A stretch of DNA of 33,522 bases from the NCBI GenBank assembly GCA_021163205.1, contig JAGGXF010000020.1, positions 1-33,522 on the forward strand, in the 5' to 3' direction. The notes under the pieces are model-generated. The model saw only the letters and a program-made list of their open reading frames with translations. It had not been told where the DNA came from and searched no databases. A program made the position numbers and the translations under genes. Below, in pieces: positions 1 through 7,796 of this stretch. Position 1 is the first letter of the stretch, and each line of letters begins with the position of its first letter. This DNA comes from Candidatus Aenigmatarchaeota archaeon (GTDB taxonomy: Archaea; Aenigmatarchaeota; Aenigmatarchaeia; GW2011-AR5; JAGGXF01).

Positions 1-318
1 GACAAGGCAGGAAACCTAATCTTGATTGGTGGACCTGCTGTGAACACGCTAGTAAAGGACTTGTTGAACAACGAGTGGAACGTCACAGATTCGCAGGCTG
101 CATGGCTAGACCACTTCAGCTCTGGCGAAGCAATGATAAAGCTTGTAGAGGACGCATTTGGAGACGGTTCTCTTGCTTTGATCGTTGCCGGTACAGATGC
201 TGCGGACACAGTGGAAGCATGCCATGTCTTGCAGCAATATGACAACTACGCTGACGAATTCGCAGACAAGACAGAAGTCAAGGTAACCACAGAAGCAGGC
301 ACAGTAAATATCGTGTAA
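1..318 (+). CDS. S-layer protein, C-terminal fragment (5' partial)
   Basis: An open frame enters at base 1 and stops at 316-318, leaving 105 residues. The segment NLILIGGPAVN followed by a short acidic alpha/beta region ending in a strand-rich tail (KVTTEAGTVNIV) resembles the C-terminal region of archaeal S-layer-like proteins, where a 'GGP-x-x-N' motif is typical. Such proteins form the outer cell coat. Codon use is richer in GC-ending codons than in the following genes, as expected for an abundant protein. A strong hairpin terminator follows directly. The N-terminus, signal peptide and total size lie outside the window. Family assignment is from motif resemblance only; the partial nature is certain. 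Confidence 0.7.
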   Translation, partial: DKAGNLILIGGPAVNTLVKDLLNNEWNVTDSQAAWLDHFSSGEAMIKLVEDAFGDGSLALIVAGTDAADTVEACHVLQQYDNYADEFADKTEVKVTTEAGTVNIV

Positions 319-325
319 GAAGCTG

Positions 326-375
326 AAGGTTAGCTCGCTTTTGCGAGAAACCTTTTCTTTTTTTATTTTATATTT
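326..375 (+). terminator. Hairpin terminator after the S-layer gene
   Basis: AAGGTT (326-331) and CTCGC (334-338) pair with GCGAG (343-347) and AACCTT (349-354) around a TTTT loop. A T-rich tract follows. It starts 7 bases after the stop codon. Confidence 0.75.
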
Positions 376-457
376 GATTTTTATTCTTTGATTTCAGAGT
401 ATACTTGCTTTGTTTGTTTTGGTTCTCAGCTCTTGGCATAGGATCTTTAGCATAAAT

Positions 458-466
458 TTTATATAT
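458..466 (+). promoter_or_regulatory. TATA box for a possible leaderless transcript
   Basis: TTTATATAT is centred near 462, 28 bases before the ATG at 490. This is the usual distance between an archaeal TATA box and a leaderless start. Confidence 0.45.
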
Positions 467-489
467 GGCTTGACAGCAAACTCATTTCT

Positions 490-552
490 ATGAGAGCAGT
501 CGATTTTACCAGCAGCAAAGATTTGCTAAGACTTACAAGAAGAACTTGGTGA
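490..552 (+). CDS. Possible 20-residue leaderless micro-ORF
   Basis: ATG at 490 lies where transcription from the TATA box at 458-466 should begin. The frame encodes 20 residues rich in Arg, Ser and Thr (ends RLTRRTW) and stops at 550-552. The stop overlaps a GGTGAT ribosome-binding-like sequence in front of the 34-residue ORF that follows. It could be a leader peptide coupling translation of that ORF, or only a short chance frame at the start of a non-coding transcript. No family is recognised. Confidence 0.25.
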   Translation: MRAVDFTSSKDLLRLTRRTW

Positions 553-556
553 TGAG

Positions 557-661
557 ATGATAAACATGGGAAACCCGGGCAGTTATTTTGCATGGGTTGT
601 TATTATATTATCTCTGTTCGGGATATTCTTTGTGCTTAAGGTCAGAGCTAGTCTTTCGTAG
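557..661 (+). CDS. Possible 34-residue single-span membrane micro-protein
   Basis: Starts are possible at 557 and, in the same frame, at 566. The latter lies 12 bases after GGTGAT (548-553), which matches the anti-Shine-Dalgarno sequence. The product has a short polar N-terminus (MGNPGS), one hydrophobic span of about 18 residues (AWVVIILSLFGIFFVLK) and a basic tail, fitting a small inner-membrane protein with a cytoplasmic C-terminus. No family is recognised. The interval 319-714 otherwise holds only the terminator, the TATA boxes and the 20-residue frame. Confidence 0.35.
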   Translation: MINMGNPGSYFAWVVIILSLFGIFFVLKVRASLS

Positions 662-714
662 GTTCTCGTGAGGCGCGGATAATTTATTTATCCTTTTTTA
701 TTTAATTATTCACT

Positions 715-1275
715 ATGACAACCAAAATTTTTATGTGCTATAAAGATTATAAAAAATATTTTTTATGCTTTCTGATTTTATTAGCTGTTTTCTCATCCAT
801 GTGCACTGAGAAGCAAGAGGGTTTGCATAATATTCGCATAGGAAACCATGTTTATGTATTTACATCAGATATTCGGGAAGCGATGCGCGTGTCCGTAAAT
901 GAGCCGATGAAAATAAAGAAGCTCATAGACAACGCGGACAGGATAGATGTTGTGTTCAATGCATCAGAAGAAGATAACAAGTACTTTGCTGTCGTCGGTT
1001 TTAATATCGTTTCAAAGCTCCAGACTTATTATGCATCGCTTGGCTGGGCAAAGGATTTTAGAGGTATGCCAATCGAAAACGCAACCTTCCAACATCCGAC
1101 AATTTTTTTGAGAGGGCCGTCAACAGGCGCTACAAACACAAGTGTCTGGTTGTTGTACACAAATAATACAAAAAATATTATAATTGTTCAAGGAAAAACA
1201 TTCGAGGACATGGAAAAAGCCGGCGATAAACTGGTCTTGACTGTTCTTGGTGTTAATGAAATAGTTACAAACTAA
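715..1275 (+). CDS. Hypothetical secreted or membrane-anchored protein
   Basis: The product has 186 residues: a basic N-terminus (KDYKKY), one hydrophobic segment at about 16-28, and a soluble remainder. The segment ends in SSMC, close to a lipobox, but Met in the -1 position is atypical, so lipid modification is uncertain. The rest looks like one mixed alpha/beta extracytoplasmic domain without repeats or known catalytic motifs. A TATA-like stretch (681-690) centred 28 bases before the ATG indicates a leaderless start. The UbiA-family gene follows after 19 bases on the same strand, so the two are probably co-transcribed. I do not recognise the family. Confidence 0.7.
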   Translation: MTTKIFMCYKDYKKYFLCFLILLAVFSSMCTEKQEGLHNIRIGNHVYVFTSDIREAMRVSVNEPMKIKKLIDNADRIDVVFNASEEDNKYFAVVGFNIVSKLQTYYASLGWAKDFRGMPIENATFQHPTIFLRGPSTGATNTSVWLLYTNNTKNIIIVQGKTFEDMEKAGDKLVLTVLGVNEIVTN

Positions 1276-1294
1276 ATGTCAGAACTCGTAAGAG

Positions 1295-2164
1295 ATGGAT
1301 AATATGTTAAAGGATTTCATAAGGCTAATGCGACCACATCAGTGGTATAAGAATCTTGTTATATTTGTCGCGCTTGTTTTTTCTCACAATCTGGCAAGCA
1401 TTTCACTCACAACTCGAGTTGTGTATGGGTTTGTGCTCTTATGTCTGATGTCTTCTGTCATCTATATTATAAATGACATTAAAGATGCCGAAAAAGACAA
1501 AAAACATCCGCAGAAGAAGAGAAGGCCGATACCATCGGGTGCTGTGACAAAAAAACAGGCTTGGCTATTTGGATTGTTTTTGTTTATTTTTGTATCGTAC
1601 CTCTCGTTCATATTTGACAAAATGTTCTTTTTTGGATTAATGGTGTTCTTTTTACTGGGTTTATGCTATAGCGTGAAACTCAAGCAGATATTCATACTAG
1701 ACGTGATAGTGATTAGCATCAACTTTGTCCTTCGCGCATTTCTAGGTGGCCTGCTTATACATGTTCCGGTTTCGTTATGGCTTATTTTATGTACGTTTCT
1801 TTTGGCGATGATTCTGGCACTCGGCAAAAGAAAAGCAGAGTTGGACATGCTCGGAAGCAAATCAATATCTCATCGTATCGCTTTGCGTATGTACAGCAGC
1901 GATGATAAAAGATTACTAAACAGCTTTATAACATTCTCTTTGAGTACTTTGTTCATTTCTTACGCAATATACTGTATAATGAAGGGAGAAGAGCTTATGA
2001 TAATAACTATGCCCGTTGCGCTGTTCTTGCTTTTCAGATACATGTATTTCGTCTCATGTCGCAAGGAAATATGCGCGAGCCCAAGCAAAATTTTTAAGGA
2101 CAAACAAATGCTGTTGGGCATAATATTATGGATTGTTATGGTTATTATTATCAATATGGGTTAG
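1295..2164 (+). CDS. UbiA-family prenyltransferase (decaprenyl-phosphate phosphoribosyltransferase-like)
   Basis: This is an integral membrane protein of 289 residues. The N-terminus RPHQWYKNLVIF (13-24), the aspartate-rich motif NDIKDAEKD (60-68) and the following HP-x-KKRRPIPSG (71-82) are the signature of the UbiA branch that includes 5-phosphoribose-1-diphosphate:decaprenyl-phosphate phosphoribosyltransferase. A second conserved stretch, YSVKLKQIFILDVI, follows about 50 residues later. Eight or nine membrane spans are visible. Such enzymes attach a group to a polyprenyl phosphate or diphosphate on the cytoplasmic face. The envelope glycosylation genes around it fit a polyprenyl-linked sugar donor, and the nearby prs gene makes PRPP, the sugar donor of that subfamily. 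Exact substrate is inference. Length is normal for the family. Confidence 0.85.
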   Translation: MDNMLKDFIRLMRPHQWYKNLVIFVALVFSHNLASISLTTRVVYGFVLLCLMSSVIYIINDIKDAEKDKKHPQKKRRPIPSGAVTKKQAWLFGLFLFIFVSYLSFIFDKMFFFGLMVFFLLGLCYSVKLKQIFILDVIVISINFVLRAFLGGLLIHVPVSLWLILCTFLLAMILALGKRKAELDMLGSKSISHRIALRMYSSDDKRLLNSFITFSLSTLFISYAIYCIMKGEELMIITMPVALFLLFRYMYFVSCRKEICASPSKIFKDKQMLLGIILWIVMVIIINMG

Positions 2165-2189
2165 TTTTCTACGGAAAGATATTGAAAAA

Positions 2190-2198
2190 TATATATAA
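2190..2198 (+). promoter_or_regulatory. TATA box upstream of the repeat/hairpin leader
   Basis: TATATATAA lies downstream of the UbiA-like gene. Transcription would begin near 2220-2225, just before the tandem repeats, giving a leader of about 200 bases ahead of the GTG at 2424. Confidence 0.5.
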
Positions 2199-2226
2199 TC
2201 TCGAGAAGCATATAAAGCAGGCATGA

Positions 2227-2319
2227 CATAATAGGAAGTCCTAGAAACTGCGAACGAAGTGAGTGGTGTCTTAGCATAATAGGAAGTCCTAGAAACTGCG
2301 AACGAAGTGAGTGGTGTCT
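2227..2319 (+). repeat. Two 45-base direct repeats in tandem (period 48)
   Basis: Bases 2227-2271 and 2275-2319 are identical over 45 bases and separated by 3. A degenerate third start (ATAGGAAGT, TAGAA) follows at 2322-2336. Each unit contains GCGAACGAAGTGAGTG and ends in GGTGTCT. The same GGTGTCT occurs in the ribosome-binding site of the gene at 2424. The frame across the repeats is open, because the period is 16 codons, but it has no start codon, so coding is unlikely. Confidence 0.9.
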
Positions 2320-2340
2320 AGATAGGAAGTTATAGAATTT

Positions 2341-2393
2341 CAGGAAAGCAGAGCTTTCCTGGATTTCCCGGAAACCTCTGGTTTCCGAGGAAA
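2341..2393 (+). promoter_or_regulatory. Two consecutive strong hairpins in a leader
   Basis: Hairpin 1 is CAGGAAAGC / GCTTTCCTG (2341-2361), a 9-bp perfect stem with an AGA loop. Hairpin 2 (2364-2393) is TTTCC-CGGAAACC / GGTTTCCG-A-GGAAA, 13 bp with one bulge and a TCT loop. The GGAAA/TTTCC arms of the two could also pair with each other. They end about 20 bases before the ribosome-binding site of the downstream gene. No T-tract follows, so a regulatory or stabilising leader structure, or part of a small RNA, is more likely than a terminator. Confidence 0.6.
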
Positions 2394-2423
2394 ACCGACA
2401 AAGAATATGATGCAGGTGTCTAT

Positions 2424-3359
2424 GTGATAAAGAATCTTGAAGGGTTAATCACAAAGTTTGCAATATTTGGAGTTCTGCTTTATTTTCTGATAATTGTCCT
2501 AGCCGATGCGAACCACGTTCTTGAAGCTTTGAGAAATTTTAATTTATCAATAGTTTTATTATCGCTGGTGCTAGTTTTTATTGGCTATATTATAAGAATG
2601 AGGAGGTGGACATATCTCCTTAATCTACTCAAAGTAAGATCTAAGATGAACAGATTGATATTTTTTTCAGGGCTTTCAATGACGATTACACCCGGCAAAA
2701 TCGGTGAGTTCCTAAAATGCTTTCTGTTGAAAAGGGCAGAAGGCGTGGACAAGAGTAAGACAGCACCTGCAGTGGTTATGGAAAGGCTCGGAGACCTTAT
2801 TGGTTTTTTTATGCTGTTGTTGTTCGCATCACCATTTTTTATTTATAGGCCGGTGCACAGTATTACTGCAGTTTCTTTACTTATACTCGCGATTTTTATT
2901 TTCCTAGCAGTTCTTACAACTGAGTGGTTCACCAAAAAAATAGAGTTCATCACACTTAAAATAACCGGAAAAAAGCTGAAAAAAACTAAGCAGTTTCAAC
3001 GATCAATGAAAAGGCTATTTAATAAACAGGTGATTGTTTACACGTCAATCATGGGTTCAGTTTCATGGTTCTTGGAAGGAATAGTTTTGTGGCTTATTAT
3101 ATCCGGATTTGGCTTCAGAGTACCGTTCATTCAGGTCATATCTATTTTTTCTTTATGCTCCCTATTTTCTGGAATAAGTATGATACCGGGTGGATTTGGG
3201 GTTGTGGAGGGAAGCTTATATTTTTTCTTGTCATATTTAAAGATACCGTTGCCAGTAGCAGCAAGCATTATAATAATTTTCAGGCTATGTACACTTTGGT
3301 TTGCTGTTATCCTCGGCACACTTAGTTTGCACCTTTTTGATAGAAGAGTAAAAAATTAA
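2424..3359 (+). CDS. AglD / lysylphosphatidylglycerol-synthase-like membrane protein (UPF0104)
   Basis: The product is an integral membrane protein of 311 residues with about eight spans. The stretch TPGKIGEFLKCFLLKR followed by the VVMERLGDLIG motif is diagnostic of the UPF0104 / LPG_synthase_TM family. That family includes archaeal AglD and flippase-like proteins that act in lipid-linked glycan transfer. A second conserved region near the C-terminus (SMIPGGFGVVEGSL) is also present. The start is GTG at 2424: the ATG two bases earlier runs into a stop, and AGGTG (2414-2418) has correct spacing. It lies between a polyprenyl-modifying enzyme and further envelope genes, so a role in glycolipid handling is likely. 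The structured repeat leader upstream is unusual. Confidence 0.85.
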   Translation: MIKNLEGLITKFAIFGVLLYFLIIVLADANHVLEALRNFNLSIVLLSLVLVFIGYIIRMRRWTYLLNLLKVRSKMNRLIFFSGLSMTITPGKIGEFLKCFLLKRAEGVDKSKTAPAVVMERLGDLIGFFMLLLFASPFFIYRPVHSITAVSLLILAIFIFLAVLTTEWFTKKIEFITLKITGKKLKKTKQFQRSMKRLFNKQVIVYTSIMGSVSWFLEGIVLWLIISGFGFRVPFIQVISIFSLCSLFSGISMIPGGFGVVEGSLYFFLSYLKIPLPVAASIIIIFRLCTLWFAVILGTLSLHLFDRRVKN

Positions 3360-3404
3360 AGAACTAACAAAACTTATTCAAATATCCGGAGGAGGTGTCG
3401 TCTT

Positions 3405-4469
3405 GTGGGTAGTAAAGTTGCTGTGCTGAAAACAAGTCCGGAAAGCGTTTTGAAAGATTATAGGAGAGTTATGAAAAAAGCAGAGTATAAAAAATATCTG
3501 CCGTCTAGTAAAGATGTAATTCTAAAGTTAAATCTCTCGTGGTCGCTTTATTTTCCAGCTTGCTCCACAGAGCCCTGGCAGCTTGATGGTGTTCTGAGGG
3601 TTCTGAAAGGAGATAAGTATTCTATAATAGCCGTGGAAAATAAAACAGTTGTCACCGACCCTTGGAAAGGTGCCAAGCAAAACAAGTGGATAGATATTCT
3701 AAGGAAAAATAACCTAACTTTTCGGTCCTTGACAAACTGCGATTGGATTGACTATATTCCAAAGCATGAGATGATAGCCATGTATGATATATTTCCAAGG
3801 GGCTTTAAGATTCCAGAAATTTTTATAGGAAGAAGTGTTCTCCACCTTCCAACCATGAAAACACATGGCCACACGACTATGACCGGAGCTATGAAAAATG
3901 CTTTTGGTGGTCTTCTGAGAGAGCATCGTCATCATTCGCATAAACTAATTCATGAGATTCTGGTTGATCTTCTCCAGATACAGAAAGAGATACATACTGG
4001 AATTTTCGCGGTTATGGATGGTACCGTTGCTGGTGATGGGGCTGGCCCAAGAACAATGACGCCTAAGATAAAAAACTATATCCTTGCATCAGGAGATCAA
4101 GTCGCTATAGATGCTGTTGCAGCAAAAATGATGGGTTTTGACCCACTAAAAATACCATTCATAAAGATTGCACATGACAGGGGACTTGGCATGGGTGATG
4201 TAGATCAGATAGATATCATAGGAGATGATATAACGAATGTCAATTTCCATTTTCATACCGAGAAAAGCCCTGTTATTTATTGGGACCAAATGTTTAGAAA
4301 AGGAAAGCTGAGTTTTCTAGAGCCCATAATATTTCACACACCAATATTCAAGATTCCCATCTTCCTTTCTGCATTTTATCACGACTTTTTGTGGTATCCT
4401 TTAGTTGGTAAGAAGCACATAAAGGAATTCATGAAGACAGATTGGGGCAAACTGTTCAAAACTTATTGA
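3405..4469 (+). CDS. DUF362 domain protein
   Basis: This soluble protein of 354 residues matches the DUF362 family in its layout: an N-terminal VAVLK, an early KLNLSW segment, and the central signature LPTMKTHGHTTMTGAMKNAFGG. It then has MDGTVAGDGAGP, a 'DQVAIDAVAAKMMGFDP' helix, and the terminal GMGDVDQIDIIG. The ferredoxin-like cysteine clusters of some members are absent. The start is GTG at 3405 behind an almost perfect Shine-Dalgarno sequence, GGAGGAGGTG. The family's biochemical role is not established, so its place among lipid and glycan genes is context only. It runs convergent into the GT39-like gene with a 7-base overlap of the 3' ends. Confidence 0.85.
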   Translation: MGSKVAVLKTSPESVLKDYRRVMKKAEYKKYLPSSKDVILKLNLSWSLYFPACSTEPWQLDGVLRVLKGDKYSIIAVENKTVVTDPWKGAKQNKWIDILRKNNLTFRSLTNCDWIDYIPKHEMIAMYDIFPRGFKIPEIFIGRSVLHLPTMKTHGHTTMTGAMKNAFGGLLREHRHHSHKLIHEILVDLLQIQKEIHTGIFAVMDGTVAGDGAGPRTMTPKIKNYILASGDQVAIDAVAAKMMGFDPLKIPFIKIAHDRGLGMGDVDQIDIIGDDITNVNFHFHTEKSPVIYWDQMFRKGKLSFLEPIIFHTPIFKIPIFLSAFYHDFLWYPLVGKKHIKEFMKTDWGKLFKTY

Positions 4470-5905
4470 TTTTCTTGGAATTTCCCCGGACCATATTTAT
4501 AGACTTTTACGGAGTAGTTGCCCTCCCTTTCCTCAAAAACTTTCACGAGGCTTTCATCATTTTTCAGCCAATTTTCAACATATGGGGAACATGGTTCTGA
4601 GTTCTCGTAAACTATGAAAGATATGTTATAATTCTTAAGAAGTGACGAAACCTCATCTTGATTCTTTGGATAGTTAATCACCCTACACTTTGTATAATAA
4701 TATAGCATAGGATAACTCTGTCCTATTATATAACAATTTTTTGGTGCCCTTGCTCTTATATATTCAGCAGCGTCACGAAGAGATATTCTTGAAGTCATAT
4801 TCTTGTAGGAAATGTGATAAGCAAAACAGGCAAATATCATCATTGCTATAACGAGCAGCGAAACTATGATTTTTTCGTATTTTTTCTTTCTGAAATTAGC
4901 TAAGTAATTTACCCCGCAAATAGACATGACTGTTACGGATGGCAGACTAATTAAAATATACCTGAAATGCTTTTGTCCGACAAATAGACTAAAAAATAAA
5001 AATACTACGAGTATCCACATAGCGAAAAAAATATCTTTTTTTCCCCGTTTTCTTAGTGTTACAAATAAACCAACAAACAGCAATATTGCCAGCACCTGAA
5101 GATGAGCCACAAGTTCTGATAGATAGAACAACGGCATATGCCAAGGTACTGTGTGATTAATTAAATTAAGATTGTAGATCGCTCCTCCCAGTGGGTTTCC
5201 GTAATTTTTATAATTCATGCCTACCCACGGCATTAACAGCAGTAGAAATGCAAACAAACCAAGAAGTGCCTCTCTGTTAGCCAGCTTCTTCGAACCTTTC
5301 CGATAGATTGCATAGATAATAAAGAATGGAAACAAAAGGCCGTTCGAATATCTCAACAAAAAAGCCAGAGCAGTTAGTATGCCAACATATGGATAAAACT
5401 CCTTTTTGTTTTTTTCGAACGCTATGTAGAACAGATAAAGAGAAGCGATGACAATCAGAATGCTTAAAGATTCTGTTGATATTTTTGAGCTCCAAAATAT
5501 ATACTCTGTGTTAGTGGCCATGATAAAAGACGCCAAGATGCCGTACTTTTTGTTATTATACATCTTAGTTATAATGTAATATATCATCGCGATACTGGTC
5601 AGAGAGGCGGTTATAGTTAAAAAAGTTCCTGCATCTTCGAAAGAGCCGAAAAAAGGACGCAAAATTGCTATCAATAGTGGCAGCAGAGGAGGTCTGAACT
5701 GTTCCTGGTTTATATTAAAATGGTAGATGTGGTCAGAATAGATATTTTCGGCCAACCCCAAATATACAGCCTCGTCCCACCACAGTGATCTTTTTTCAGG
5801 CATCTGAATTTTTAGAGCAAACGAGAAGATTAGAATTAAAAAGAGCATTTTTTCATATTTTGATATTTTCAGATGTTTTCTCATAAATATGAGAGCATTG
5901 TTCAT
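4463..5905 (-). CDS. GT39 / PMT-like membrane glycosyltransferase
   Basis: This is a GT-C type glycosyltransferase of 480 residues. After one N-terminal span comes the first extracytoplasmic loop with LWWDEAVY (Asp44-Glu45), the catalytic acidic pair of dolichyl-phosphate-mannose:protein mannosyltransferase / ArnT-like enzymes, then FRPPLLPLL (70-78). About ten to twelve spans follow, ending in a soluble C-terminal domain of about 100 residues. Such enzymes use a polyprenyl-phosphate sugar to glycosylate a protein or lipid outside the membrane. The DPM-synthase-like GT2 of the same operon could make its donor (inference). Its start codon overlaps the stop of the thioredoxin-like gene by four bases (ATGA), so it is translated in coupling. 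It is the last gene of the minus-strand operon. Confidence 0.85.
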   Translation of the reverse strand: MNNALIFMRKHLKISKYEKMLFLILIFSFALKIQMPEKRSLWWDEAVYLGLAENIYSDHIYHFNINQEQFRPPLLPLLIAILRPFFGSFEDAGTFLTITASLTSIAMIYYIITKMYNNKKYGILASFIMATNTEYIFWSSKISTESLSILIVIASLYLFYIAFEKNKKEFYPYVGILTALAFLLRYSNGLLFPFFIIYAIYRKGSKKLANREALLGLFAFLLLLMPWVGMNYKNYGNPLGGAIYNLNLINHTVPWHMPLFYLSELVAHLQVLAILLFVGLFVTLRKRGKKDIFFAMWILVVFLFFSLFVGQKHFRYILISLPSVTVMSICGVNYLANFRKKKYEKIIVSLLVIAMMIFACFAYHISYKNMTSRISLRDAAEYIRARAPKNCYIIGQSYPMLYYYTKCRVINYPKNQDEVSSLLKNYNISFIVYENSEPCSPYVENWLKNDESLVKVFEEREGNYSVKVYKYGPGKFQENQ

Positions 5906-6561
5906 AATTTCAATATTTTTTCCAAGTCCGACCTACTTTTAAGCCCCTCATACTTTTTCTCGTTTATTACTAGAACAGGCTTGGTAACATTTTTTATGTC
6001 ATATAACCTTTTCATGAGTTTCATCACATTCATGTCTAGGTCAGAGTCAAGCGATATTACTTTTATCGAAGGATACTTTCTCTGCATGTAGGTGAGCACA
6101 GACCCTTGTTGGTTGCAGTCATTGCAGTACTTATTTGAATAAAAATAAAGAATTATGCTCATATTTGAGTTGCAATTTTTTTTAAATTCTTTAAAGAATA
6201 GCCAGTTTCTTATAAGCAATGATGTATATTTCTTTTTTAGGTCTTTGAATTCCTTTGTATAGATTTTTCCAGATTCTTCATATCTAGCAACCTCTATTCT
6301 TGTTTGCTCTCCGGTTTTTCCAAGCGTTGTAATTTCATAATCTAGAAGGTCGCATGTGTTATTTTTCCCAGCCCTTTCCAAAAGCAGGAATTCAAGTTGT
6401 GTGTTTGTTTGCTCTTCTTCTATTTCTCTGATGTAGTTAATCAGGAGCTCATTCTTTGTGTTTGTTAGCATGCGGTCTAATAATATACCCGTAAAAAATA
6501 TTATCATTGTAAAAAATGCTGCCAATAGATAGATTTTCGTGTTTATTTTTCTTTTTACCAT
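5902..6561 (-). CDS. Membrane-anchored thioredoxin-fold protein (CxxC)
   Basis: The product has 219 residues. A basic N-terminus and one span (about 9-29) anchor it. A helical, partly coiled region (35-125) with Cys70 and Cys130 follows, then a thioredoxin-like domain from about 133. That domain contains the strand ILYFYSNKYCNDC, with redox pair Cys146 and Cys149, and a TKPVLV segment whose Pro195 is in the expected cis-proline position. By topology (positive residues before the span) the domain faces outside, so it may form or exchange disulfides in surface proteins. The cysteine-rich pilin-like proteins encoded further along are possible clients. It overlaps both neighbours by a few bases. 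Confidence 0.75.
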   Translation of the reverse strand: MVKRKINTKIYLLAAFFTMIIFFTGILLDRMLTNTKNELLINYIREIEEEQTNTQLEFLLLERAGKNNTCDLLDYEITTLGKTGEQTRIEVARYEESGKIYTKEFKDLKKKYTSLLIRNWLFFKEFKKNCNSNMSIILYFYSNKYCNDCNQQGSVLTYMQRKYPSIKVISLDSDLDMNVMKLMKRLYDIKNVTKPVLVINEKKYEGLKSRSDLEKILKL

Positions 6562-7796
6562 TTAATAGCATCTCCGAATAGATGTTTTTTGAGACCCACA
6601 GTCCAGAACACGGTAATCATGATAGGATATAATAAAATAAACAGCAGGTATGAGAGACAATCCTTTATCTTTATTTTTTCTCCAGATACTTTCACGCTTA
6701 CAATAATTGTTACTATGGAAAGTGCCGAAAATATAGCAAAAAAGACGGAATAAACACTCAGATTCATAACGCTTGGAAGTTCCATTCTTGTCACTAGAGG
6801 AAATATATCATTATTCACAAGAGCAATTGTCTCAGCAGAGTTGATAACCGTGCTTATAACATTAAAAAGAAAGCTGGATGTAATAAATATCATTAATATA
6901 ACCCAAACATAGTTCATTGGTAGAAGAAAGATACCAAGATTTCCAAACTTTTTATTGAGCCGCATATGAGAATATTGTGCAACCGTCTGAAAATACCCCT
7001 TGTACCATCGCAGTCTCTGTTTGAGCAGATCCTTGAAATTTTTTGGCGTTTTCGTATATACGTACGCGTTTTCACAGTTGTCCAGTTTATATCCTTTGTC
7101 AAAAAATCTGAATGCTATTTCCATGTCTTCTACGATACTATTCGTGTCAAAGCCCCCAAGTTTTTTAAGTATTTCAGTCTTGTACATCGAACCCGGGCCA
7201 GGTGCGACATACTGAGAGTCAAAAAAGCTAAATGCTTTTCGCAAGAAAATTGAAAACAGATATTCAACATATTGTATTTTTTCTATCCAGTTGTCCTTTT
7301 TCATAACCTTTGGTGCTGGAGTAATTATACCAACGTTTTTGTTAGCGTATCTTACCATTTTTCTGAGAAATTCTCTCTCCGCGACAGAGTCAGCATCCAT
7401 CGACACAACATAGTCTGTTTTTACATACTTCAATGCGTTATTCATTGCGGCTGCTTTGCCCTGATTTTTCTGGTTTATCAGTCTGATAAGCCCTCTTTTC
7501 GCATATCTTTCGCATATTTTTTTTGTGTTGTCTGTCGAGCCATCGTTCACAACATAAATCTTAAGCAGGTTTCTTGGGTAGTCTAAATTCAATAAAGATT
7601 CTATACAATCTCGGATGTTTTTCTCTTCATTGAAAGCCGGAACTATTATTGACACACTAGGTAGTTTCACGGCGACATTTTTTCTAGTGCTACTTCTGTA
7701 GTTCGTAAAGAACACGAGAAACCATAGTGTTGAACAGTACAAAATTATAAAATAGACAATCATATATACTATATCCAATGGCGTCATTTCCATCAC
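6555..7796 (-). CDS. Processive-type family 2 glycosyltransferase, membrane bound
   Basis: This GT2 enzyme has 413 residues: one N-terminal span (about 10-30), the nucleotide-sugar domain VSIIVPAFNEEKN (48-60), VNDGSTD (83-89), the metal-binding DAD (134-136), the acceptor-site ED (223-224), and QRLRW (260-264). The last is the Q-x-x-R-W signature of processive synthases such as poly-N-acetylglucosamine and hyaluronan synthases. Three to four spans close the protein. It would polymerise or transfer sugar at the cytoplasmic face, possibly with export. The start is GTG at 7796 or, in frame, ATG at 7793; both overlap the truD stop (TGATG). Its 3' end overlaps the thioredoxin-like gene. Product unknown. 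Confidence 0.85.
   Translation of the reverse strand: MMEMTPLDIVYMIVYFIILYCSTLWFLVFFTNYRSSTRKNVAVKLPSVSIIVPAFNEEKNIRDCIESLLNLDYPRNLLKIYVVNDGSTDNTKKICERYAKRGLIRLINQKNQGKAAAMNNALKYVKTDYVVSMDADSVAEREFLRKMVRYANKNVGIITPAPKVMKKDNWIEKIQYVEYLFSIFLRKAFSFFDSQYVAPGPGSMYKTEILKKLGGFDTNSIVEDMEIAFRFFDKGYKLDNCENAYVYTKTPKNFKDLLKQRLRWYKGYFQTVAQYSHMRLNKKFGNLGIFLLPMNYVWVILMIFITSSFLFNVISTVINSAETIALVNNDIFPLVTRMELPSVMNLSVYSVFFAIFSALSIVTIIVSVKVSGEKIKIKDCLSYLLFILLYPIMITVFWTVGLKKHLFGDAIKW

Noticed and set aside
715-1275. Calling the protein a lipoprotein
   Set aside because: The residue before the cysteine is Met, which does not fit the archaeal lipobox; only a signal anchor is supported.
2227-2319. CRISPR array
   Set aside because: Only two units, a 3-base separation and no unique spacers; no cas genes in the window.
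2216-2340. Open frame across the 48-base repeats, giving a repeated 16-residue peptide
   Set aside because: No start codon in frame after the preceding stop, and the codons look random; in-frame continuation follows simply from a period divisible by three.
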